Positions 7,874 to 15,048 of a stretch of 17,221 nucleotides of DNA are shown here, one piece after another (position 1 is the first letter of the stretch; each line of letters starts with the position of its first letter). Origin of the DNA: Anaerolineae bacterium. Lineage in GTDB: Bacteria > Chloroflexota > Anaerolineae > B4-G1 > SLSP01. The notes below the pieces were generated by a model, which ran no database searches, was not told the origin of the DNA, and saw only the letters and a list, made by a program, of their open reading frames with translations. The stretch covers positions 1 through 17,221 of the forward strand of contig JAIOSN010000199.1 in assembly GCA_021107605.1 (NCBI GenBank). The letters are read 5' to 3'. Both the position numbers and the translations under genes were made by a program.

Positions 7874-8077
7874 ATGTCAACAAAACGTACTTATCAGCCC
7901 AAGAAACGTAGGAGAATGCGGAGACATGGGTTCCGTGCTCGTATGCAAACTAAGGCTGGACGGCGGGTGATCAAACGTCGCCGTCACAAGGGCCGCGCAC
8001 GCTTAGTTCCGGTGCGGTTGGGCGGTGCCAAACGACTTAATTGGAAAGAGAGTAGCCATAAGGATAAGGGTCGCTGA
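7874..8077 (+). CDS. rpmH: 50S ribosomal protein L34, with C-terminal extension
   Basis: Small, very basic large-subunit protein. Residues 1-44 match the L34 core (KRTYQPKKRRRMRRHGFRAR, then TKAGRRVIKRRRHKGRARL). Typical L34 is 44-47 residues; this one has 67, with about 23 extra residues after GRARL (VPVRLGG...KDKGR) that are still basic at the end. SD AAGGAGG (7861-7867) lies 6 bases before the ATG. First gene of the operon. Its TGA (8075-8077) is followed after two codons by the start of rnpA in the same reading frame. The core assignment is certain; the tail is unusual. Confidence 0.97.
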   Translation: MSTKRTYQPKKRRRMRRHGFRARMQTKAGRRVIKRRRHKGRARLVPVRLGGAKRLNWKESSHKDKGR

Positions 8078-8083
8078 TATTAC

Positions 8084-8437
8084 TTGGAGCATTATCGTTG
8101 GCAAAAGGAGATGCGCCTGCGTCGTCCCCAAGATTTCCAGCACGTTTGGAATGAAGGGCGGTCATGGGCGCATTCCTTGTTTATTTTGTGGGCAGTTCCT
8201 AGTGAGGGATTGCGGGAGACACGTTTGGGGTTAGTGGCAAGCCGGAAGGTAGGGAACGCGGTAGCGCGTAATCGCGCCCGACGTTTGTTGCGGGAAGCGG
8301 CACGGCAGCTATATGGACATTTACCAGCTGGTTGGGATATCATTCTCTTGGCGCGCCGGCCCATCTTGCAAGTAAAAGAGCCATGCGTGGAAGCCGCTTT
8401 GGTGAAAATGCTTCAGCGGGCCAAGCTCTGGTCATAA
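8084..8437 (+). CDS. rnpA: Ribonuclease P protein component
   Basis: Protein subunit of RNase P, which matures tRNA 5' ends with the catalytic RNA. 117 residues if begun at TTG 8084. The family core is clear: RLRRPQDFQHVW near the N-terminus, GLVASRKVGNAVARNRARR (about 49-67, containing the RNR signature) and the conserved LLREAAR. TTG 8084 is preferred because RnpA proteins usually have several residues before RLRR. The alternative ATG at 8111 would remove them, and its AAGGAG lies immediately against the codon. Neither start has a well-spaced SD. With only 6 bases between the rpmH stop and this TTG, translation probably depends on re-initiation by ribosomes leaving rpmH. Confidence 0.93.
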   Translation: MEHYRWQKEMRLRRPQDFQHVWNEGRSWAHSLFILWAVPSEGLRETRLGLVASRKVGNAVARNRARRLLREAARQLYGHLPAGWDIILLARRPILQVKEPCVEAALVKMLQRAKLWS

Positions 8438-8456
8438 TCCGGCAGATTGGTATTTT

Positions 8457-8666
8457 ATGCAGGAGCTGGTGCTGGGACTAATCCGTTTTTACCAACGTGC
8501 AATTTCTCCGCTCTTTCCACCAACTTGTCGGTTCACTCCCACTTGTTCCTATTACAGTTTTGAAGCTATTTCCCGCTATGGTTTGTGGAAAGGCGGGAAG
8601 TTGGCCCTCAAGAGGATTTCTCGTTGTCATCCCTTTAATCCCGGGGGGCATGATCCAGTTCCTTGA
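8457..8666 (+). CDS. yidD: Membrane protein insertion efficiency factor YidD
   Basis: 69-residue protein with the full family signature: CRFTPTCSYYSFEAISRYG (Cys24, Cys30) and RCHPFNPGGHDPVP (Cys57), with an amphipathic N-terminal helix. In E. coli YidD assists YidC-dependent insertion at the inner membrane. The ATG is 19 bases after rnpA, and no convincing SD precedes it, so it may be translationally coupled. The usual neighbour, yidC, does not follow at once; a propeller lipoprotein gene stands between. Confidence 0.96.
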   Translation: MQELVLGLIRFYQRAISPLFPPTCRFTPTCSYYSFEAISRYGLWKGGKLALKRISRCHPFNPGGHDPVP

Positions 8667-8679
8667 ATTAGGAGGAAAG

Positions 8680-9825
8680 ATGAAGTTTTGGCAAAATATC
8701 TCGACCAGGTCTCGGCCGCAATTGGCTTTAGGGTGCCTGTTATTGATGCTCTTAGTTACCTTTACCGGCTGCAGTGGTGCAGCGCGTGCCGAAAGTTGGC
8801 CGGGTTTGTTGGTGCAAGAGGAGATCCTTTACGTGGCAAATGTTGATCAGGTGCAGGCTTTTGATAGCCAGAGCGGGGAATCTCTCTGGGCATTCCCGGC
8901 TGAACCGGATGCCAAAAGTGGGTTCTACTCCACTCCGGTGTTGGATGAGGAGCGGGGCTTATTGCTGGTCGCCGGTTTCAACGATCAGACTGTCTATGCT
9001 CTCCGCTTGGGGGATTCCCACGACCAGACGCCCGGGTTGGCCTGGGAGTTTTCTGACGCTGAGGGGCAGTATGTAGGGGCGGGCACTATTGCTGGCGATC
9101 TTTTTCTGATCGGTAACGGTGATGGCAAGCTCTACGCTATCAACCTGGCAGATGGCTCTCTGGTTTGGTCATTTGCTACCCAAGATCGCATTTGGGCGAC
9201 TCCATTGGTAGTTGACGAGCTGGTTTATGTGGCTTCGTTGGATCATCATTGCTACGCTCTCTCATTAAAAAGTGGTGCGGAACAATGGCAGCTAGAGACC
9301 GCTGGCGCGATCGCTGCTTCCCCGGTGTTGGCCGGGGGCCATATCTGGTTGGGAGATTTCGGTGACCAGCTTTACCAAGTTGATCCACAATCGGGCGAGG
9401 TGGTCTGGATATTTGAAGATGGCGAGAGTTGGTTCTGGGCCACGCCTTTGGTCTCTGAATCGACTATCTATTTTGCGGATGTGGGTGGGGAGGTCTTCGC
9501 GTTTGATATCGCTTCTCAGGAGCTCCTCTGGAGCACGGCCACTGATGCGATCTTTCGTGGACAGGGTGTCTTTAGCACTGATGGCGAGCAGCTGATCCTC
9601 TTGCCGGCGCATGAGCGCGGCTTGATCTACGCATTGGATGCTGAGACGGGAGATAATCTTCCGTGGGGCAAGGTGCTGGAAAATCCAGGCCACTTACCCG
9701 GTAATTTGGTTACGGATGGCGAACGAGTTTACGCGGCTCCGATCATGATCTCTACGCGCGTGCAGGCCTTTGAAATATCTAATGGCAAAGAGCTCTGGCA
9801 ATATCCGGTGGCAGAAGAAAAATAG
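8680..9825 (+). CDS. PQQ-type beta-propeller lipoprotein inserted between yidD and yidC
   Basis: 381 residues. Signal peptide with hydrophobic core (about 15-29) and Cys31 in TFTGCSG, a lipobox-like site with Phe at -3, so probably anchored on the outer face of the membrane. The mature part consists of about eight PQQ/BamB-type blades. Each has a strand, a turn, 'YA(L/F/I)', then 'G..LW.F': for example VQAFDSQSGESLWAF, LYAINLADGSLVWSF, LYQVDPQSGEVVWIF and VQAFEISNGKELWQY. No dehydrogenase active-site motif is visible, so a binding or scaffold role is more likely than catalysis. AGGAGG (8670-8675) lies 4 bases before the ATG and 13 bases after the yidD stop, so it is clearly an operon member. 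It could be a BamB-like folding helper working with YidC; this is inferred from position and fold only. Confidence 0.88.
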   Translation: MKFWQNISTRSRPQLALGCLLLMLLVTFTGCSGAARAESWPGLLVQEEILYVANVDQVQAFDSQSGESLWAFPAEPDAKSGFYSTPVLDEERGLLLVAGFNDQTVYALRLGDSHDQTPGLAWEFSDAEGQYVGAGTIAGDLFLIGNGDGKLYAINLADGSLVWSFATQDRIWATPLVVDELVYVASLDHHCYALSLKSGAEQWQLETAGAIAASPVLAGGHIWLGDFGDQLYQVDPQSGEVVWIFEDGESWFWATPLVSESTIYFADVGGEVFAFDIASQELLWSTATDAIFRGQGVFSTDGEQLILLPAHERGLIYALDAETGDNLPWGKVLENPGHLPGNLVTDGERVYAAPIMISTRVQAFEISNGKELWQYPVAEEK

Positions 9826-9943
9826 TCCCGCTAGGGGAGAGACGTTGGCCGGAATGGAATAAATTCTAACTAGATGCTGATAATCCGTGGCGAGTGCGGT
9901 AGGGGCAGCCAGTGCAACTTTCATTTCAATTTTAGGAGAGGTT

Positions 9944-10687
9944 ATGTGGGATACGATTGTAGTTGATCCGATCACAAATTTGCTACTCTTGTTCTATAGC
10001 TTGTTGAATGGGCAGACTCTTTTAGCTGTGGCATTGCTTACGGTGCTTATCCGTTTAGCGATGATACCTTTGACGATGAAGCAGCAAAAAAGCATGCAGC
10101 AACAGCGTAAACTTCAGCCGAAGCTGAAGAAAATTCAGGAAAAATATAAGAACGATCAAGAACGTTTAGGGCAAGCGCAGATGAAGCTCTATCGGGAAGC
10201 GGGAGTCAATCCGGCTAGCGGCTGTTTGCCGTTGTTGATTCAATTACCATTGATGCTCGGTCTTTACCGTGCCATTATTCGCGCGCTGGCCGCAACCCCG
10301 CTGGGATTACTGGAGCTAGCTCCTCATATCTACCGGGTAGATTGGCTCCCCAACTTGAGTGCTTTACTCCCCTTGCAGAGTCAGTTTTGGTGGCTGGATT
10401 TATCCCTGCCTGATCCTTACTATGTTTTGCCGGTTCTGGTAGTGATAACGAGTTGGATCCAACAGAAGCTTATCTCGGCGATGACACCTACCACCACTTC
10501 TTCCAAAGATGATCAGGCGCAGGCCATGACGCAATCTATGCAAATTACGATGCCGTTCTTCATGGGTTTTGTCTCCATGAGCTACGCCTCTGGACTTTCA
10601 GTATATCTGGTCATTTCCAACCTGGTGGGTATTTTCCAGTATTATCTGATCGGGAAGTCCGAGGATGATTCAGATTCAGATGAGTGA
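9944..10687 (+). CDS. yidC: Membrane protein insertase YidC/Oxa1 family
   Basis: 247 residues, the short form without the large periplasmic domain of E. coli YidC. TM1 (about 24-43) contains LLTVLIRLAMIPL with the conserved groove Arg37. It is followed by a basic cytoplasmic coiled-coil hairpin (about 44-88, ending YREAGVNPASGCLPLLIQLP, a family hallmark), then further TM segments around 95-113, 160-175 and 200-235. The ATG at 9944 has AGGAG (9934-9938) 5 bases upstream; the open frame reaches 9887 but has no SD there. The C-terminus is strongly acidic (SEDDSDSDE), unlike the basic ribosome-binding tails of many Oxa1/YidC2 proteins. A gap of 118 bases separates it from the propeller gene, with no clear terminator or promoter. 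Confidence 0.95.
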   Translation: MWDTIVVDPITNLLLLFYSLLNGQTLLAVALLTVLIRLAMIPLTMKQQKSMQQQRKLQPKLKKIQEKYKNDQERLGQAQMKLYREAGVNPASGCLPLLIQLPLMLGLYRAIIRALAATPLGLLELAPHIYRVDWLPNLSALLPLQSQFWWLDLSLPDPYYVLPVLVVITSWIQQKLISAMTPTTTSSKDDQAQAMTQSMQITMPFFMGFVSMSYASGLSVYLVISNLVGIFQYYLIGKSEDDSDSDE

Positions 10688-10785
10688 GTGGCTGGGGGAG
10701 ACAGTTTTGAGGTGTAAATAGTAGCAGGTAGAGAGTGCAGGCGAAGATGAAAGTAAACGCAACGGTAAGCTAGGAGGTTACAAGG

Positions 10786-11685
10786 ATGAAATCCAAAGAG
10801 TGGGCGGAGATTGAGGCTCCCACTGTTGATGAGGCGCTTATTCTAGGACTGACGCAGTTGGGCATTACCCGTGACGAGGCCGATATCAAAGTGTTGGATG
10901 AGGGCAGTACTGGGTTTTTGGGTATAGGCGTGCGAGAAGCTCGAGTGCGGGTGGAGCATAGAGTTGCTTCCACGTTGGTTGAAGAGCTCGTTAGCGCGGA
11001 ACCGATCGTCGTTCAGAAAGAGGCAATGCCGCCAGAACAACCACTGGTTGCAAAGAAACCTGATGTGAGAGGGGTAGTAGAGGAAGAATACCGAGAAAAA
11101 CCGGAGAGAAGGGCGACAGCTCTCCTGCCGGCTAAGTCCTTAGGGGATACTTCTCAGAGAGCGCAGAAGAAATCTAAAGTGCCGGTACAGGAGCTCCAAC
11201 CAGAAGCGGAGGTGACGGCAGAGCAGGTGCGTATCAATGCGGTGGTGTTGGAGATAGCTGAAAATCTCTTTGGTGCGTTGAAGATAGAGCTGGAAGTTAC
11301 CTGGCGTGTGGGGGATGGTAAAGATCGGCCGGAATTATGGCTTTCTCTGCAAGGGGAGGATGCGGCTCTGTTGGCAGAGCAAGAGGTTTTGAATGCGGCT
11401 CAATTTTTAACGCGCATCCTAGTGCGCAGTAAAAATGATGGCAATTTTAATTTGATTTTGGATGCTAACGGTCACCGCTGGCATCACACTCATAAATTGC
11501 AGCAATTGGCCCTGCAGACGGCGGAAAAAGCTACCCGCTTGGGTCGCCCGGTGCGTTTGCAGCCTATGACCGCACGTGAGCGGCGTTACGTTCACATGGT
11601 ATTGCGCCATGATTCTCGTGTGCGCACGCAGAGCTACGGTTCTGGGAAGGGTCGGGCCGTGACTGTTTTCCCGATAACAGCATAG
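10786..11685 (+). CDS. khpB: KhpB/Jag/EloR RNA-binding protein with degenerate KH domain
   Basis: 299 residues. The Jag_N domain (about 1-57) has the typical GSTGFLGIGVREARVRV turn. It is followed by a long charged linker (about 60-145), a KH domain (about 147-225) and an R3H domain (about 230-297) with RRYVH (Arg266...His270). Position after yidC is classic for jag. In usual KhpB the KH loop reads GEDxGLLIGRRGxTLDALQYL. Here the matching stretch, from GED (190-192) to AAQFL (204-208), is LLAEQEVLN, so GXXG is absent and the loop is about two residues shorter. The frame is intact. R3H may therefore carry the RNA binding. SD AGGAGG (10772-10777) is 8 bases before ATG. In Firmicutes KhpB affects cell elongation with KhpA; no khpA is in this window. 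Confidence 0.9.
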   Translation: MKSKEWAEIEAPTVDEALILGLTQLGITRDEADIKVLDEGSTGFLGIGVREARVRVEHRVASTLVEELVSAEPIVVQKEAMPPEQPLVAKKPDVRGVVEEEYREKPERRATALLPAKSLGDTSQRAQKKSKVPVQELQPEAEVTAEQVRINAVVLEIAENLFGALKIELEVTWRVGDGKDRPELWLSLQGEDAALLAEQEVLNAAQFLTRILVRSKNDGNFNLILDANGHRWHHTHKLQQLALQTAEKATRLGRPVRLQPMTARERRYVHMVLRHDSRVRTQSYGSGKGRAVTVFPITA

Positions 11686-11715
11686 CGAGAGCCGTAGTTC
11701 ATTGGGGATCCGGAT

Positions 11716-12528
11716 ATGACGCGCATTTATGCCTTCGCCAATCAAAAGGGCGGTGTGGGGAAGACTACCACGGTGGTGAACTTGGCAGCCGTGATGGCTG
11801 ACTGGGGGCTGCGGGTGTTGGTGGTGGATATCGATCCGCAGAGCAATGCCACAACCAGCCTGGGAGTGAATGCGCGCGAACTACCGGTTTCCATTTATGA
11901 GGTGTTGATTGGTGAGTGTCGGTTGGCAGAGGCGGTGGTGCATACTGCTTGGGTAGGGTTGGACTTACTTCCTAGCACGCCAGCTCTGGCCGGCGCGACT
12001 GTGGAACTGAACGCCCTGGCTGATTCTCGCGAGCGGGCGGGACGGTTGCGGCAATTGCTAGCTCCGGTGGCGGGATATGATTATCTTCTGATTGATTCTC
12101 CACCTAGTTTAGGGATATTGACCGTTAACAGTTTGGTTGCAGCTCAGAGCGTTATCATCCCCGTCCAGTGTGAATATCTAGCCCTGGAAGGGCTATCTCA
12201 GCTTATCAATACTATCCAATTGATCCAGCGAGGCTTAAATCCCACGCTGGGATTGCGTGGCTTGGTGATGACGATGTTTGATAAGCGCACCAACCTCTCT
12301 CAGGAAGTAGTGGCGGAAGTTCAACGTCATTTCCCGCACAAGGTCTTTAAGATACTTATCCCGCGTAGCGTGCGGGTTAGTGAAGCTCCCAGCTATGGAG
12401 AGCCGGTGGTCTTTTATTCCGCGCATTCGAGTGGAGCGTTAGCTTATCGCGTGCTGGCCTGGGAGATATTGAAGCATGATGGTCACGCGGTAGATTGGTC
12501 TCCTCCCCGCCAAGTTCTTGAAGATTGA
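11716..12528 (+). CDS. parA: ParA/Soj family chromosome-partitioning ATPase
   Basis: 270 residues. Deviant Walker A KGGVGKTT (11-18, signature Lys11 and Lys16), Walker A' VVDIDPQSNAT (about 37-45), Walker B YLLIDSPPS (about 123-131, Asp127) and the ParA pattern IPVQCEYLALEG are all present. This fits an active nucleotide-dependent dimer that binds DNA non-specifically and is moved by ParB. GGGGA (11704-11708) is 7 bases before the ATG, which lies 30 bases after khpB. The short N-terminus (no helix-turn-helix extension) is of the chromosomal Soj type. A parB gene usually follows; here the operon ends in a terminator instead, and I see no parS-like sequence, so the partner must be elsewhere if it exists. 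Confidence 0.94.
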   Translation: MTRIYAFANQKGGVGKTTTVVNLAAVMADWGLRVLVVDIDPQSNATTSLGVNARELPVSIYEVLIGECRLAEAVVHTAWVGLDLLPSTPALAGATVELNALADSRERAGRLRQLLAPVAGYDYLLIDSPPSLGILTVNSLVAAQSVIIPVQCEYLALEGLSQLINTIQLIQRGLNPTLGLRGLVMTMFDKRTNLSQEVVAEVQRHFPHKVFKILIPRSVRVSEAPSYGEPVVFYSAHSSGALAYRVLAWEILKHDGHAVDWSPPRQVLED

Positions 12529-12543
12529 GAGGCTGGATGCATG

Positions 12544-12584
12544 AAGCCCACCGAGATTAGTACTAATCTCGGTGGGCTTTTTTT
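12544..12584 (+). terminator. Strong rho-independent terminator of the rpmH-parA operon
   Basis: Bases 12544-12579 are a perfect 36-base inverted repeat (left arm AAGCCCACCGAGATTA, loop GTAC region), ending in seven T (12578-12584). It begins 15 bases after the parA stop. On the minus strand there is no T tract after the hairpin, so it should act mainly on rightward transcripts. Confidence 0.95.
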
Positions 12585-12600
12585 GTCTGCTCTGCTCGGT

Positions 12601-15048
12601 CTACTCGCAATCAGCTTCGCCTGCCGGCGGGAGACCGGCGTAGCGTTTCTCGATTTGATTGATAGCGTAGTTGGCCGCTGCTTGGACTTTCTCTTCCGGG
12701 CCAGCGAGTAATTCCTGGAGCGCCGCCAGATGTTCTCTTTGGCCTATCTGAGCCAGACTTGCGGCGGCCAAAATCTGGGCTTCAGGATTGCCTGACTCTA
12801 AGACCCGGAGCAGTATCTGCATGGCCGCTTTTCCAACCCCCACGCCCAGACCCTGTTCAGCGGCCCAGTTGATGAGCCAGGGCAGCTCATCCATTTTCGG
12901 CGGGGGCTGTACCGTCGCGGAACTGATAGTGGAATTCTTCTCCATCTCGCTCAACGCGGCCTCGGCAGCCGAACGCACCAGCCATTGTGGATCTTCGCGC
13001 TGGACAGACTCTAAAATTTCTTTCGTCCAGGGTTCTCGTATCTTTCCCAATCCATGAATAGCTGCCCGGCGGGCCAGTAGGTCTTCGGATTCGGTGGCGC
13101 GCTTAAGTATCTCCCCACCACCATCTGGGTTAGCTGCCAGCGTTTCTGCCAGAATCAACATTAATTTTTCATCAACCAGCGGGAGTTGTTCTTGAAGCAA
13201 CCGCAAGGCTCCCGGTGTGCCCTGATCGCCTAGCGCGCGCACGGCACTTTCACGGGTGGCAAAGTCTGGAGCTGCCAACCCTCCGGCCAGAATCCGCATC
13301 TCCTTTGGGGTGCCGGTCCAACCCAGGCCACGTAACGCGGCGGCTCTGATGTCCGGTGTGCGGTGGCGTCGGAGCGTCTGGAGGAAGAATGGACGTACGC
13401 TCTCTCCGGCCACCAGCGTTAGCGCGCGGCCTAGCCGCATCCGATCTGCGGGCGTGATATTGGATTTGGTGAAGGCCTGTGCTAAAACTTTCATAACTAC
13501 CTTGCGCCACTGGGCCTCTGGAGGCGCCAACATTGCCCATCGTGCAGTGGTGAGTAGCGCGTGCTGATCATCTGAGGCTAAACTCGCTTGTAATTGCGCT
13601 TTGACCAGGGCTTGGGCTTCTCCTAATCCCAGGTAGTATTCTTTGGTGAAAGTCCAGGCCGGGTCCCGCAAATGTTCCAGGAGCGCTGGCGGCATCTCTG
13701 TCTGTTGGCTGCATCTGCTGGCGGTGAAGAAATCTTCCCAGATGTAATGCTTGAACGTGACCCGCTCTTTATCCCAGCGTAAGAGACCTCTCTCGCGGAG
13801 TAACTTGTGCGTGGTCTGCTCCAGCTGGGACGTGCGCTCGGCAGGTGGGGGGAAGAGAGTTTCCACGAGACTCTCCACTTCTGTGGGGGAGAAGTGGGCT
13901 TGCTCTCCGCTCTTTAGTTGCCAAGCCAGCGTATTCAATGTCTCTAATGCTATCCGTTTCGCCTCTTCATCGATTTCGTGCTCCTCCTCCTCTAACTCCG
14001 GTGTGGGAAGTAGCTCTTCTAAGAGCGCTTGCTGCACGGCGATCGGGCGGTTAGGATGTAGTCCGGTGCGCAAATAGAGTATTGTCCTCAGATTGAAGTC
14101 CAACAACGTATCGCCACTTTCCAGGGCGCGTTGCAGGGTGGGGAGGAATGGTGCTCCCAATTCTCTCTCTTCATGCTCCAGCTGGGTAGCCCAACCGTTG
14201 TAAATGGTATGGAGTGATTCCTCATCAATGCGCGGTTGTACCTTTACCGGCACAAAATCAGTTTCTGTCAGAGGGGCATAGCCCTCTTGGCTGGTGACGA
14301 CTACCCACTGGCTCTCTGGGAGTTGCTGGGCGGCAGCGGTTATCAGCTGGGCGACGGTTGTTCTATCCGCGCCGGGAACGCTTTCCCAGTTATCAATGAG
14401 AATTACCGCAGGGGCATTGAGCAGCTGTCTGTATAGCCATTTTGCGCGTGCCACTGGCAAAAATTTGACCGCGAGCTCGGTTAAGAACTCTACGGGATCG
14501 CTCTCTTCATCTTCGGGGAGCTCAGTTAGCTGGTCAAGATCAATCCAGATCGGAAAGCGGGTATAGGGAGTGGCGGAAGCGGTTTCTTGGGTGGTTTGGT
14601 CAACTTGCCAGACCAATAGCGCCAGGGCCATGGTGCGTCCTTGACCCTTGTCCCCGGTCAAGAGCAGGCGGGGATGGCCGGCCAAGAGCTGCTCATAGGC
14701 GATGGGTTGCTGGGCCGTCAATTCCACATCCTCGACTAGAGTAGTCGGTAGGGTGGGGGGGGCTAGCAACACCGGCGGCACAAAGATCGCGGCCGGATCT
14801 GCCGGCTCAAAGAGCAACGTAGCCCGGAGGGCCTGCTGCAGGGCGGCGAGATATTTCTCTGCTACGCTGCTGCGCAGCTGCTCTTGCCAGCGTGCCAGCG
14901 GGTTCCAGAGCTGGCGTAGGCGCACGTCTACACTGGCGCGCCGTAGGTAGAGGATTAAAGCGATAAGCCAGGCGGCGCCGGCTCCTATGAGCGCCGAGCG
15001 CCAATCGAACGACCAGCCGTTAGCGAGCGAGAGCGGCATGTTAAACAT
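12601..15048 (-). CDS. Membrane-anchored NACHT/STAND-like NTPase with HEAT repeats
   Basis: 815 residues. One N-terminal TM (about 18-35) followed by LRR and other basic residues predicts a cytoplasmic body. The NTPase-like region (about 120-445) has LLLTGDKGQGRTMAL, a P-loop with Arg138 in place of the catalytic Lys; a Walker B-like strand AVILIDNWE (214-222); VVVTSQEGY (250-257) where NACHT proteins usually have TSRP; and FKHYIWEDFFTA (432-443), matching the FxHxxFQEYFAA motif that closes STAND/NACHT modules. Residues about 560-800 are alpha-helical HEAT repeats (for example RAAALRGLGW, RESAVRALGD, RRAAIHGLGK, LAAASLAQIG). The degenerate motifs suggest nucleotide binding with weak or no hydrolysis. 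The ATG directly follows the TAG of the response-regulator gene (0 bases between) with no good SD, so translation is probably coupled. Function not recognised. Confidence 0.8.
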   Translation of the reverse strand: MFNMPLSLANGWSFDWRSALIGAGAAWLIALILYLRRASVDVRLRQLWNPLARWQEQLRSSVAEKYLAALQQALRATLLFEPADPAAIFVPPVLLAPPTLPTTLVEDVELTAQQPIAYEQLLAGHPRLLLTGDKGQGRTMALALLVWQVDQTTQETASATPYTRFPIWIDLDQLTELPEDEESDPVEFLTELAVKFLPVARAKWLYRQLLNAPAVILIDNWESVPGADRTTVAQLITAAAQQLPESQWVVVTSQEGYAPLTETDFVPVKVQPRIDEESLHTIYNGWATQLEHEERELGAPFLPTLQRALESGDTLLDFNLRTILYLRTGLHPNRPIAVQQALLEELLPTPELEEEEHEIDEEAKRIALETLNTLAWQLKSGEQAHFSPTEVESLVETLFPPPAERTSQLEQTTHKLLRERGLLRWDKERVTFKHYIWEDFFTASRCSQQTEMPPALLEHLRDPAWTFTKEYYLGLGEAQALVKAQLQASLASDDQHALLTTARWAMLAPPEAQWRKVVMKVLAQAFTKSNITPADRMRLGRALTLVAGESVRPFFLQTLRRHRTPDIRAAALRGLGWTGTPKEMRILAGGLAAPDFATRESAVRALGDQGTPGALRLLQEQLPLVDEKLMLILAETLAANPDGGGEILKRATESEDLLARRAAIHGLGKIREPWTKEILESVQREDPQWLVRSAAEAALSEMEKNSTISSATVQPPPKMDELPWLINWAAEQGLGVGVGKAAMQILLRVLESGNPEAQILAAASLAQIGQREHLAALQELLAGPEEKVQAAANYAINQIEKRYAGLPPAGEADCE

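Noticed and set aside
8497..8679. Upstream extension of the propeller reading frame into yidD
   Set aside because: The segment overlaps the conserved yidD sequence in another frame; the ATG at 8680 has an ideal AGGAGG and gives a proper signal peptide.
9887..9943. Earlier start for yidC at 9887
   Set aside because: No SD there; the ATG at 9944 has AGGAG at the right distance and the N-terminus then fits the short YidC family.
9826..9943. Internal promoter or terminator between the propeller gene and yidC
   Set aside because: A GATAAT at about 9880-9885 has no -35 at a fitting distance, and the only hairpin (TCCC/GGGA near 9827) is too short and lacks a T tract.
10688..10785. Small gene or regulatory element between yidC and khpB
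   Set aside because: No open frame, hairpin or promoter-like pair stands out in these 98 bases.
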